From Kiritimatiellia bacterium (GTDB taxonomy: Bacteria; Verrucomicrobiota; Kiritimatiellia; RFP12; UBA1067): DNA of 10,999 bases. The notes under the pieces were generated by a model. That model was not told the origin of the DNA, did no database searches, and saw nothing but the letters and a program-made list of their open reading frames with translations. How positions within the stretch are numbered: the first letter of the stretch is position 1; every line of letters begins with the position of its first letter. Shown in pieces: positions 1 through 5,671 of the stretch. Position numbers and translations under genes: made by a program. The stretch covers positions 1 through 10,999 of the forward strand of contig JAGBFY010000140.1 in the NCBI GenBank assembly GCA_017936245.1, given 5' to 3'.

Positions 1-1804
1 CTGTATATGATGGAGGATAGGCAACTGAAGTTTCTCCGATACCCGGTATGTTTATCAACTCAAGAGGCAGACCGCCATTTCGTGCCGCCAGGATCTCAAA
101 TCGCAGATTCTCCTCCGAAAACTCCGTATCCGCCGCCACACACCACGACAGCTTGAGATTTCTGTTGACCGCTATCGAATCACCAACATTTGCGGACGTC
201 CCTTCTACAAAAGTTTTTGGCAATATCAGATTCGTCAAACTGCGCTTACCGGCAACATAAGCCACCGCACGCACATTTACGGGAGAATCATCAGCAGAAT
301 CCACGCGATATTCAATATCCATGACAGACGGATTGCCCTCACGCATTTGTGCAGACAATATATTAACCTTGGGGTAATCTCTCTTAATAAATGAATCGCT
401 CATTTCATTTTCCATCAGCCAATCGCGCCACGAAAACGCCAATTCCTCCGGGACAGCATATTCAATAACTGAATTCCCATTAGGTAAACTTCCTTCAGGC
501 AAACGACAGCGAACTTCAATGCGTAATGGATTTTGTCCAAATGGACCGTAATTTCTATAGGTATCCAAATATTCAATACCTGCTCCCAAAACAACATTTG
601 TGTAAGGACAATCTCTAAAAGCCCAATAACCAATGCGTTTCACACAATCTGGGATTATCAATGGATCTTTCAGACCAGAGTTTCTATAAGCCTCATGCTC
701 GATTGAAACAACCGATTCCGGAATATCAAGCCTCGTGATCTTTGAACAACCGCTGAATGCGCCATATCCTATGTTTGTCACGCCAATAGGGATTTCTGTA
801 TTTGAAAGATTCTTGCATCCGGAAAATGTACCAGGTCCGATATTCTTCAATGCATTAGGTAACTCGATCTTCTCCAACGCCGAGCAACCTTCAAACAAAA
901 ATTGCCCCATGATCTCCACTTGAGCATTAATTGTCACATTGGTCAGATATCGACATCCGTAAAATACGGCGGAATCGATATTTGTCACGGATTCCGGCAC
1001 TTCAAATTCCGTTATTGCAGTATTATAAAATGCCTGCGATCGAATTTCTTTGAGCTTATCTGAAAATGTTACTTCAACCAAATTTGTGCAATCCGCAAAG
1101 AGGCTGCTACTTATAGACTCAATCCCATTTGGCAACACTATTTGCTCTATGGCATAACAGCTTCTAAACACACCTTGTCCTATTACGGATACTGTATCCG
1201 GTATTTCTATGTGACGCAAATTCCTACAACCTGAGAACACAGATTCTGGTATCTTTGTGACGCCATCTGGTATAGAAATTTCAACAAGGCTAGAACATCC
1301 GTAAAACTGGCTCTCACCCAATATTCTATTGCCTATTATTACGGATGATAGATTGGTACAATTTCCAAAAGCTCCTCTTTCTACACTCGTCACGCTTGAA
1401 GGAATTTCAAAATGACGGAATCCGCATCCAGCAAAAGCATACTCTCCAATCCACTTAATTTCTCCGCCGCCTCTCCAAGTTACATTTGTCAACTGATTGC
1501 AACTATTAAAATACTCGTCTGTGATTCCTGTTACAGGAGTTGGAAATGATATGCTTGTTATCTCTTTGTTGTTCTTAAAACTGACATTTACTGAAGTAAC
1601 TTTATATCCGGCAATTACATCAGGTATTACTATATCACCCTTAAGAGGAGATATCCCTCTGACAATGGTATTAGTTGAACTTTTATAACGCTGTACTTCA
1701 TAAGTATAGGTATAATCTCCCAATACGATTGTTTCATATCCAAATGAGATATCAGCTGATATCGCCATAACCCCCAACATTATAAGCTTAAAACACCGAC
1801 ACAT
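1..1804 (-). CDS. BspA-like leucine-rich-repeat surface protein, C-terminus cut by window edge
   Basis: The frame is open from the ATG at 1804 to the left edge: 601 codons, no stop, so the 3' end lies outside. The start is supported by GAGAGG six bases upstream. Residues 1-22 form a short basic-then-hydrophobic leader, a plausible export signal. From about 55 to 420 there are repeats of roughly 23 residues of the LRR_5/BspA type, with recurring units such as FSGCRNLRHIEIPDTVSVIG and FEGCSALEKIELPNALKNIG (phenylalanine, Gly-Cys, Leu, Ile-Pro, Val, Ile-Gly). From about 475 a different beta-rich domain follows (KVNILSAQMREGNPSVMDIEY, shortened here to its key part VMDIEY). My memory of similar proteins suggests that a formylglycine-generating-enzyme-like domain may follow outside the window. 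BspA-like proteins are usually surface proteins for adhesion or host interaction. No partner gene is visible. Codon use is clearly more AT-rich than in pgk, as expected for an accessory gene. The family is certain; the function is inferred. Confidence 0.9.
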   Translation of the reverse strand, partial: MCRCFKLIMLGVMAISADISFGYETIVLGDYTYTYEVQRYKSSTNTIVRGISPLKGDIVIPDVIAGYKVTSVNVSFKNNKEITSISFPTPVTGITDEYFNSCNQLTNVTWRGGGEIKWIGEYAFAGCGFRHFEIPSSVTSVERGAFGNCTNLSSVIIGNRILGESQFYGCSSLVEISIPDGVTKIPESVFSGCRNLRHIEIPDTVSVIGQGVFRSCYAIEQIVLPNGIESISSSLFADCTNLVEVTFSDKLKEIRSQAFYNTAITEFEVPESVTNIDSAVFYGCRYLTNVTINAQVEIMGQFLFEGCSALEKIELPNALKNIGPGTFSGCKNLSNTEIPIGVTNIGYGAFSGCSKITRLDIPESVVSIEHEAYRNSGLKDPLIIPDCVKRIGYWAFRDCPYTNVVLGAGIEYLDTYRNYGPFGQNPLRIEVRCRLPEGSLPNGNSVIEYAVPEELAFSWRDWLMENEMSDSFIKRDYPKVNILSAQMREGNPSVMDIEYRVDSADDSPVNVRAVAYVAGKRSLTNLILPKTFVEGTSANVGDSIAVNRNLKLSWCVAADTEFSEENLRFEILAARNGGLPLELINIPGIGETSVAYPPSYT

Positions 1805-1844
1805 AATTTTCCTCTCTTTCCGCGCCTGTTGTTTGACACCACCC

Positions 1845-2225
1845 CGTCGGCGCAAAAAGAAAACGTGGCGTGCCTGTAAACTCCTGTCTCATCTGAGGCA
1901 CGACCAAGCGCCTTGTAGAAAACACGAATAGAAGACACGCCACGTGTGATGACACACGTAGCGCACCTTACATACTCAGCTTTCCACTTGAAGATTTGGT
2001 CGTTTTCAGATGAAGCCAAATACGCAAGATTGCGTACGCTGTATGGGTTAGGTTGCCACCACTCTAGCGACCGCCTTCGGCGGCGACCTTCGGTCGGTGG
2101 ATATCCCCCATACATACTCTCACTCCGGAGGGAGCGGCGCGTTGAGGACAACGCACCCTACCGTTTCATCCGTGGAGAAGCCGGCCATCTTCGATACCAT
2201 GACCGGTATATAGTTTCAATCAGTT
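1845..2225. repeat. Hairpin-dense non-coding block, possible interspersed repeat or structured leader
   Basis: This gene-free stretch between the HEPN stop and the LRR start contains many perfect inverted repeats: ACGTGTG/CACACGT with a 4-nt loop at 1942-1959; TACGCAA/TTGCGTA at 2021-2036; CCGCC/GGCGG at 2071-2083; CGACC/GGTCG at 2084-2096; GCGTTG/CAACGC at 2139-2154. A long-range pair TGTATGGG (2040-2047) with CCCATACA (2107-2114) encloses CCACC (2056-2060) with GGTGG (2096-2100), giving a nested multi-branch fold. It is GC-rich while its flanks are AT-rich. The reading frames across it are rich in Arg, Ser and Gly and look like by-products of the palindromes. The texture resembles REP/MITE-type interspersed DNA, but a second copy cannot be seen here. 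I see no clear promoter in it. The 2226-2268 stretch holds only a short inverted repeat, ATCAGT/ACTGAT. Confidence 0.6.
1854..1945 (-). terminator. Terminator-like hairpin in the 5' region of the LRR gene
   Basis: On the minus strand CACGCCACGT (complement of 1863-1872) can pair with ACGTGGCGTG (complement of 1936-1945) as a perfect 10-bp stem. It is followed directly by TTTTCTTTTT (1854-1863). The loop of about 63 nt holds smaller stems: TGCCT/AGGCA near 1871-1900 and CAAG/CTTG near 1908-1918. The structure sits 50 bp before the LRR start codon. It could end upstream transcription or attenuate the LRR gene. The large loop makes this less certain than the other terminators in the window. Confidence 0.4.
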
Positions 2226-2268
2226 ATCTTTTCTTCCTTTCATTATTCAGTTACTGATGTGAAAATGG

Positions 2269-2655
2269 TTAAATCTCGGGCAATATAAAGTCATCCGGCA
2301 ACGGAATTGTTGCGAGTGCAGAACGGATTTTTGGTTCGAGCGCCGGTAATTCTTCCGTCGCAACAATCCAGATTATATCGTAATCAATCTGCTCATAGTC
2401 AAAAATATGTACCAATCTGTTGCGTAAGCCACGCATCTGAATCCACGGAATTTCAGGATGAAGCGCTTTGAATTCATCTGTCACATTCGATGCCGCTTCT
2501 CCAATTGTAGAAATATCAAACGCCGAGGCATCCTGCAGACGCAAATCATCAAGAAACGTCTCTTTTGACACGCCCTCCAGCATTCGATTGAGACGCTTTA
2601 TCCCCGTAAGCATATGCAGGAGACGCTGCACGTTTCTGTCGACACGGTCAATCAC
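2269..2655 (-). CDS. HEPN-domain (DUF86/HepT-like) toxin of a HEPN/MNT toxin-antitoxin pair
   Basis: This all-helical HEPN protein is predicted to be an RNase toxin controlled by the adjacent MNT nucleotidyltransferase. From the GTG at 2655 it has 128 residues, within the family range. Family marks include DISTIGEAAS in the middle, an HPEIPW segment, and the catalytic RX4H motif RNRLVH (R78 to H83 from the GTG start). In HepT-type proteins this motif normally continues as HXY. Here it reads H-I-F-D-Y, so the usual tyrosine is phenylalanine and the nearest tyrosine lies two residues further on. I chose the GTG because it overlaps the antitoxin stop in GTGA, a usual sign of translational coupling, with AAGGAG 11 bases upstream. 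An in-frame ATG at 2694 would add 13 residues but has no visible ribosome binding site. The gene is second in a two-gene operon. No convincing terminator follows the stop. Confidence 0.88.
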   Translation of the reverse strand: MIDRVDRNVQRLLHMLTGIKRLNRMLEGVSKETFLDDLRLQDASAFDISTIGEAASNVTDEFKALHPEIPWIQMRGLRNRLVHIFDYEQIDYDIIWIVATEELPALEPKIRSALATIPLPDDFILPEI

Positions 2656-2948
2656 AACGGCAGCATCTCCTTTTTGACATTGTAAGCAAAACATGGACTG
2701 CGTTCAAGCGCGGTCGAATTGACTAAATCGACTTTCCTGCCGACTCTATCAGCCAACTCCTGTTCAAAATCAAAAAGCTCAAACAATCCAATACCTTCAC
2801 CAAACTTCACCAGAAAATCAACGTCACTTTCCGGCGTTTCCTCTTTACGTGCACACGAACCGAACACCCAAAGCTTTTCGGCTTTGTGCGCCCTTGCGAT
2901 AGCGTATATCTCATCCCGCTTCGCACGTATCTCATCAAGCATGCACAT
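2652..2948 (-). CDS. MNT-domain nucleotidyltransferase antitoxin (MntA-like)
   Basis: A 98-residue minimal nucleotidyltransferase of the polymerase-beta fold. The signature GSX10DXD is intact in GSCARKEETPESDVD (G30-S31, D42, D44), and the third acidic residue fits D74 in KVDLV. MntA proteins of this type neutralise their HEPN partner by attaching AMP groups to it, so an active enzyme is expected. It is the first gene of the pair; its TGA overlaps the toxin's GTG. The start is ATG 2948, with a second ATG two codons later at 2942; neither has a strong Shine-Dalgarno sequence. A TTGCGA-17-TATAAT promoter lies just upstream, leaving a leader of only about 20 nt. Family assignment is firm; the AMPylation role is taken from characterised relatives. 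Confidence 0.92.
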   Translation of the reverse strand: MCMLDEIRAKRDEIYAIARAHKAEKLWVFGSCARKEETPESDVDFLVKFGEGIGLFELFDFEQELADRVGRKVDLVNSTALERSPCFAYNVKKEMLPL

Positions 2949-2976
2949 ACAAGTATTTTATCTTTAAAACGACATT

Positions 2977-3005
2977 ATTATACTCCTTTTTATCCACTGT
3001 CGCAA
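2977..3005 (-). promoter_or_regulatory. Promoter of the MNT/HEPN operon
   Basis: On the minus strand a TTGCGA -35 box (3000-3005) and a perfect TATAAT -10 box (2977-2982) are separated by 17 bp. Predicted initiation near 2970 is about 20 nt from the antitoxin ATG. The -10 region is embedded in AAGGAGTATAATAA, which recurs at 3272-3285. Confidence 0.75.
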
Positions 3006-3040
3006 TGTGCCACGGCGAATAAAAAGTTTTGCCTTTTTTA

Positions 3041-3190
3041 GTTTGAGTTCCAAGTTCGAGTTCGAGAGTGGAAGTAATGAGTTCGAGTTCAGAGTTCGAG
3101 TTTAAGAGCAGAATTTTTGACCATCCATTCTCCCACCCCAACTCCAAACTCCCACTAAAAACTCTCCCACTCCAACTTTAGACTCCAACT
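3041..3190. repeat. GAGTT/AACTC low-complexity fold-back repeat
   Basis: The left half (about 3045-3104) is built from reiterated GAGTTC/GAGTTT units, for example GAGTTCGAGTTC at 3079-3090. The right half (about 3130-3190) carries the complementary words ACTCC, AACTC and CCAACT. The halves are roughly inverted copies around a short spacer, so a transcript could fold into a long imperfect hairpin. Unit length and spacing are irregular, which excludes a CRISPR array. Reading frames across it are low complexity and not credible as genes. It lies directly upstream of the toxin-antitoxin promoter. Confidence 0.7.
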
Positions 3191-3374
3191 AAATCAGCCC
3201 GGTGACGGATATCTTGCGGTATCCGCCTATGTCAAAGAACACATTTCAGAAATCGCTTCCCAAAACGCCGTTTATTATACTCCTTCCCCTCCGCAAAAAC
3301 AAGCGGCGCGGAAACTTTCCCTCCGCACCAGACACTACATATCACCTCAGCTCTAAAACCAATACAGGGCTCGA
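3191..3374. other. Intergenic stretch without a recognisable gene
   Basis: Between the GAGTT repeat and the DUF2442 stop I see no credible coding region. It holds a small hairpin GGATA/TATCC near 3208-3225, a CCGC/GCGG hairpin near 3291-3306, and the second copy of the promoter-like 14-mer at 3272-3285. Confidence 0.5.
3274..3302 (-). promoter_or_regulatory. Possible second minus-strand promoter
   Basis: A perfect TATAAT (complement of 3274-3279) lies 17 bp from a weak TTGTTT (complement of 3297-3302). The -10 context AAGGAGTATAATAA is identical to that of the toxin-antitoxin promoter. It would transcribe leftwards into the GAGTT repeat. No open reading frame follows directly, so it may be a decayed duplicate or drive a non-coding transcript. 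Confidence 0.3.
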
Positions 3375-3623
3375 TCAAACCGGCTGCCCGTACTCATAAA
3401 TCGTATCACTCGGCAAATCAATTCTTTCATTCCATACAATGCATGTGCGACTTGAATCAAGAGTCGCGTTCTTGAAAAGATACGGTAACGATTTCAGATC
3501 CTCAAACGCCTTGATTTCGTTTATGTCAGCACCGACATCATAGACGACAACCCGTCCTTCGTCGAATGTGACGCGGATCTTAAAGTCAGCCATCGGCTCA
3601 ATTCTGGAAATACGAGGAATCAT
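3375..3623 (-). CDS. DUF2442 domain protein
   Basis: An 82-residue protein matching the small DUF2442 family along its whole length: PRISRIEPMADFKIRVTF, then FDEGRVVVYDVGADI, a central F-x-x-L-K-S-L segment, and a C-terminal I-V-W-N-E-R-I-D-L with an acidic YEYGQ end. The family's function is unknown. Its members are often encoded next to a DUF4160 protein in toxin-antitoxin-like pairs, but no such partner is present here. The ATG at 3623 is preferred over the one at 3593 because the first ten residues belong to the domain pattern. No good Shine-Dalgarno sequence is visible at either. The gene sits just beyond the pgk terminator on the same strand. No independent promoter is clear, so it may depend on read-through or a weak promoter. 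Confidence 0.8.
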   Translation of the reverse strand: MIPRISRIEPMADFKIRVTFDEGRVVVYDVGADINEIKAFEDLKSLPYLFKNATLDSSRTCIVWNERIDLPSDTIYEYGQPV

Positions 3624-3656
3624 GCATTAAAGCGAGCGATGTTCCAATCGCGCACG

Positions 3657-3694
3657 AAACAAAAGAGCCGCACTGATGCGCGGCTCTTTTGTTT
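3657..3694 (-). terminator. Intrinsic terminator of the rpsT-pgk unit
   Basis: A perfect 15-bp stem pairs 3657-3671 with 3680-3694 around an 8-nt loop. The stem has a GC-rich core (GAGCCGC/GCGGCTC) and, read on the minus strand, ends in CTCTTTTGTTT. It starts 38 bp after the pgk stop. The AAAC/GTTT flanks are also symmetrical, so it could work in both directions. Confidence 0.9.
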
Positions 3695-3732
3695 GGGTAA
3701 CAGTGCCAAATTAAAGAAGGCACCGATTGATA

Positions 3733-5025
3733 TTACTTGTCGTCAAGTGCAGCAACGCCGGGAAGCACCTTGCCTTCGAGGAATTCGAGGGAAGCGCCGC
3801 CGCCGGTGGAGATGTGCGTCATCTCAGCAGCCTTGCCGCTCTTCTTCACCGCGCTGACGGAATCGCCGCCGCCGATGATAGAAATTCCGCCGTTGGCCTT
3901 GACCGTTGCGACAGCCTCGCACACGCCGAACGTACCCTTGGCGAGCGGAGCGAATTCGAAGCAGCCCATGGGGCCGTTCCAGACAACCGTCTTGGCGCTC
4001 TTGACCGCTTCCGCGAAAAGCTCAACAGACTTGGGACCAATGTCAAGCCCCATCCAACCTTCAGGAATGTCGCCTTCATTGACCTTAGTCTGAATGTCAG
4101 AAGCATCCTTCTCAGCCGGAAACTTGTCGGCAATCACGTCATCGACAGGGAGAAGGAACTTCACACCCTTCGACTGAGCCGTCTCAAGCATCTCCTTGGC
4201 GTAAGGGATCTGGTCATCCTCGCAAAGCGAGTTGCCGATAGCCTGACCCTGAGCCTTCTTGAAGGTGTAGGCCATGCCGCCTGCGACGATGAGCGTATCG
4301 ACCTTGTTGAGAAGGTTCTTGATCACTTTGAGCTTGTCGGACACCTTGGCGCCGCCGAGAATGGCGACAAAAGGACGAACCGGGTTCTCAACCGCCTCGC
4401 CGAGGAACTTGAGTTCCTTCTCAAGGAGGAATCCGGAAACCGCAGGACGCAGATAGTCGGCGACGACAGCAGTGGAGGCGTGGGCGCGATGAGCGGTGCC
4501 GAACGCATCGTTGGCATAGACATCACCGTATGAAGCGAGCTTCTTCGCCATCTCGGCGCGCTTTTCCTTGAGCTCGGCCTTCTTGGCCTGGAACTCCTCT
4601 TCTGTGAGGTGGATGCCCTTCTTCTCGTCATCCTTCTTCACCTTGCCGTCTTCCGCCTTATAGAAGCGTGTATTTTCAAGCAGGCAGACATCGCCGGGCT
4701 TGAGAGCGGCGACGACATCATCGGCCGCCATGCAGTCGGGCGCGAAGGCTACGGGCTTGCCGAGGCACGCTGCGAGGTGCTCTGCGACTGGCTTGAGGGA
4801 GAACTCTGCCTCGTAACCCTTGCCCTTTGGACGGCCGAGGTGGCTCATAAGCACGAGAGAAGCCCCCTGCTCCAGCACGTACTTGATGGACGGCAACGCA
4901 GCCTGAACACGCGTATCATCGGTGATCTTGCCCGAACCGTCCTTTGCCATAGGCACATTGAAATCGACGCGCATAACAACGCGCTTGCCATTGAGATCGA
5001 TATCCCTCAGCGTCTTCTTCGCCAT
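3733..5025 (-). CDS. pgk: Phosphoglycerate kinase
   Basis: Catalyses the reversible transfer of phosphate from 1,3-bisphosphoglycerate to ADP in glycolysis, in the cytosol. Family motifs appear in order: RVDFNVP (19-25), SHLGRPKG (61-68), LLENTRF (115-121), DAFGTAHRAH (173-182), GGAKVSDK (224-231), GGMAYTF (249-255), GWMGLDIGP (323-331), WNGPMG (349-354), GGGDSV (385-390) and STGGGASLE (407-415). The protein has 430 residues against about 390-400 in typical bacterial enzymes. The excess is mainly a Lys/Glu-rich, probably helical insertion at about 123-165, between the ENTRF and DAFGTAHR motifs. AGGAGA lies about six bases before the ATG. The gene follows rpsT by 16 bp with no promoter between, so the two are probably co-transcribed and end at the 3657-3694 hairpin. 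Confidence 0.98.
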   Translation of the reverse strand: MAKKTLRDIDLNGKRVVMRVDFNVPMAKDGSGKITDDTRVQAALPSIKYVLEQGASLVLMSHLGRPKGKGYEAEFSLKPVAEHLAACLGKPVAFAPDCMAADDVVAALKPGDVCLLENTRFYKAEDGKVKKDDEKKGIHLTEEEFQAKKAELKEKRAEMAKKLASYGDVYANDAFGTAHRAHASTAVVADYLRPAVSGFLLEKELKFLGEAVENPVRPFVAILGGAKVSDKLKVIKNLLNKVDTLIVAGGMAYTFKKAQGQAIGNSLCEDDQIPYAKEMLETAQSKGVKFLLPVDDVIADKFPAEKDASDIQTKVNEGDIPEGWMGLDIGPKSVELFAEAVKSAKTVVWNGPMGCFEFAPLAKGTFGVCEAVATVKANGGISIIGGGDSVSAVKKSGKAAEMTHISTGGGASLEFLEGKVLPGVAALDDK

Positions 5026-5041
5026 GACTATCTCCTAAAAA

Positions 5042-5326
5042 TTAGGCTTCAGCCTTTTCCATCTTGTTCATCTTGAGCTGAGCGCGGGACTTGCGGCGGC
5101 TTGCGGCGTTCTTCGTGATGACGCCTTTCTTGACAGCCTTGTCGAGCCCGCTCACGAACTCCTTGAACTTCTTCTCAGCATCTTCCTTCTTGCCTGCGTC
5201 TGCAGCCTTGAAGAGCTTCTTGTGATCGTCGTGAAGACGGGTCTTCACAGACGAATTGCGCTTGTTCGCCTTAGCATTCTGACGGTCGCGTTTACGGGCG
5301 GCACGGCCGCCTTTGATATTGGCCAT
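5042..5326 (-). CDS. rpsT: 30S ribosomal protein S20
   Basis: A 94-residue, Lys/Arg-rich helical protein that binds 16S rRNA early in small-subunit assembly. It starts with the characteristic MANIKGGRAARKRDRQNAK and ends with the conserved GVITKNAASRRKSRAQLK segment. Length is slightly above the usual 85-90. The ATG at 5326 is preceded by AGGAGA at about nine bases. A strong promoter at 5367-5395 gives a leader of about 33 nt. pgk lies 16 bp downstream in the same direction. S20 genes are often single transcription units, so linkage to a glycolytic gene is unusual. Confidence 0.97.
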   Translation of the reverse strand: MANIKGGRAARKRDRQNAKANKRNSSVKTRLHDDHKKLFKAADAGKKEDAEKKFKEFVSGLDKAVKKGVITKNAASRRKSRAQLKMNKMEKAEA

Positions 5327-5366
5327 TATTAATTTCTCCTGATTTCCTTAAAGAAAATATGTGCGT

Positions 5367-5395
5367 ATTTTATCAAAATTCCCTATTGACTTCAA
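5367..5395 (-). promoter_or_regulatory. Promoter of rpsT-pgk, with extended -10
   Basis: On the minus strand TTGAAG (5390-5395) and TAAAAT (5367-5372) are separated by 17 bp. TGA directly before the -10 box makes an extended -10 element. Expected initiation is near 5360. Its -35 box overlaps that of the divergent tRNA promoter at 5390-5391. Confidence 0.8.
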
Positions 5396-5414
5396 GACCC
5401 GAATTTCGTATAAT
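5386..5414 (+). promoter_or_regulatory. Promoter of tRNA-Thr, near consensus
   Basis: TTGACT (5386-5391), a 17-bp spacer and a perfect TATAAT (5409-5414). Initiation is expected near 5421, about 14 nt before the mature tRNA end. The stretch between the -10 box and the start site (GTGCGC at 5415-5420) is GC-rich, as in stable-RNA promoters under stringent control in E. coli. Whether that control applies here is inference. Confidence 0.88.
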
Positions 5415-5434
5415 GTGCGCAGTTTTTTAACCAA

Positions 5435-5510
5435 GCCAGGTTAGCACAGCTGGTAGTGCGACTCATTCGTAATGAGTAGGTCGGGGGTTCGAATCCCTTA
5501 CCTGGCTCCA
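5435..5510 (+). tRNA. tRNA-Thr (anticodon CGU)
   Basis: A 76-nt cloverleaf with every arm visible. The acceptor GCCAGGT pairs with ACCTGGC; the D-arm is GCAC/GTGC around AGCTGGTA; the anticodon stem ACTCA/TGAGT encloses TTCGTAA with CGT at 5468-5470, reading ACG threonine codons. The T-arm has the TTCGAAT loop with two G-U pairs. The discriminator is T (5507) and CCA is encoded (5508-5510). It has its own promoter and terminator, so it is a single-gene unit. It is the only plus-strand gene in the window. Confidence 0.97.
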
Positions 5511-5514
5511 TCTG

Positions 5515-5567
5515 AAAAAGAATGCATTTCACCCGATAACACATAAGGTTGAATGCATTTTTTTTTT
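5515..5567 (+). terminator. Intrinsic terminator of tRNA-Thr, possibly bidirectional
   Basis: 5515-5533 pairs with 5547-5565 in a long hairpin with one C/U mismatch, two G-U pairs and a 13-nt loop. It is built on the self-complementary word AATGCATT at 5521-5528 and 5552-5559. A run of ten T (5558-5567) follows the plus-strand stem. Read on the minus strand the stem ends in CTTTTTC, so it may also stop the epimerase operon. Confidence 0.8.
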
Positions 5568-5671
5568 AGCTTCTTTTCCTGGCTGTCAACAAAACCATAC
5601 TAGCATCGCCCCATTTCCATTTGCCTTGCATTTCAAGAAACGAGATATGCCAAAAACGCTTTGCAATAGAA
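5566..5671 (-). pseudogene. Possible C-terminal remnant of a lost gene
   Basis: Directly after the epimerase stop a different frame reads about 35 residues that look like a natural protein end (FWHISFLEMQGKWKWGDASM, then VLLTARKRS and TAA at 5566-5568). The Trp/Gly/Asp segment followed by hydrophobic residues and a basic tail resembles the last strands of class I methyltransferases, but this is only an impression. The frame runs on into the epimerase gene out of phase, so any 5' part is missing. Local codons are more AT-rich than in the epimerase. Its stop codon lies in the T-tract of the tRNA terminator. Confidence 0.25.

Noticed and set aside
1780..2151. Open frame of 123 codons on the minus strand across the hairpin block
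   Set aside because: It overlaps the true start of the LRR gene, its residues follow the palindromes (Arg and Gly runs), and it has no ribosome binding site. It may recur in annotations of repeat copies but I do not support it as a gene.
3041..3190. CRISPR array
   Set aside because: The repeated words are only 5-12 bp, irregularly spaced, and switch to the complementary strand halfway. There are no constant repeats with unique spacers.
3202..3399. 65-codon plus-strand frame between the repeat and DUF2442
   Set aside because: No ribosome binding site, no family resemblance, and it overlaps the DUF2442 gene on the other strand.
3727..4533. Long plus-strand open frame opposite pgk, 268 codons
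   Set aside because: It is antisense to an unmistakable phosphoglycerate kinase and arises from the GC-biased codons of that gene. Its product resembles no known family.
5435..5510. tRNA-Thr as an occupied integration site
   Set aside because: No integrase gene and no duplicated tRNA 3' end is visible in the window. Only the orphan fragment hints at past recombination.
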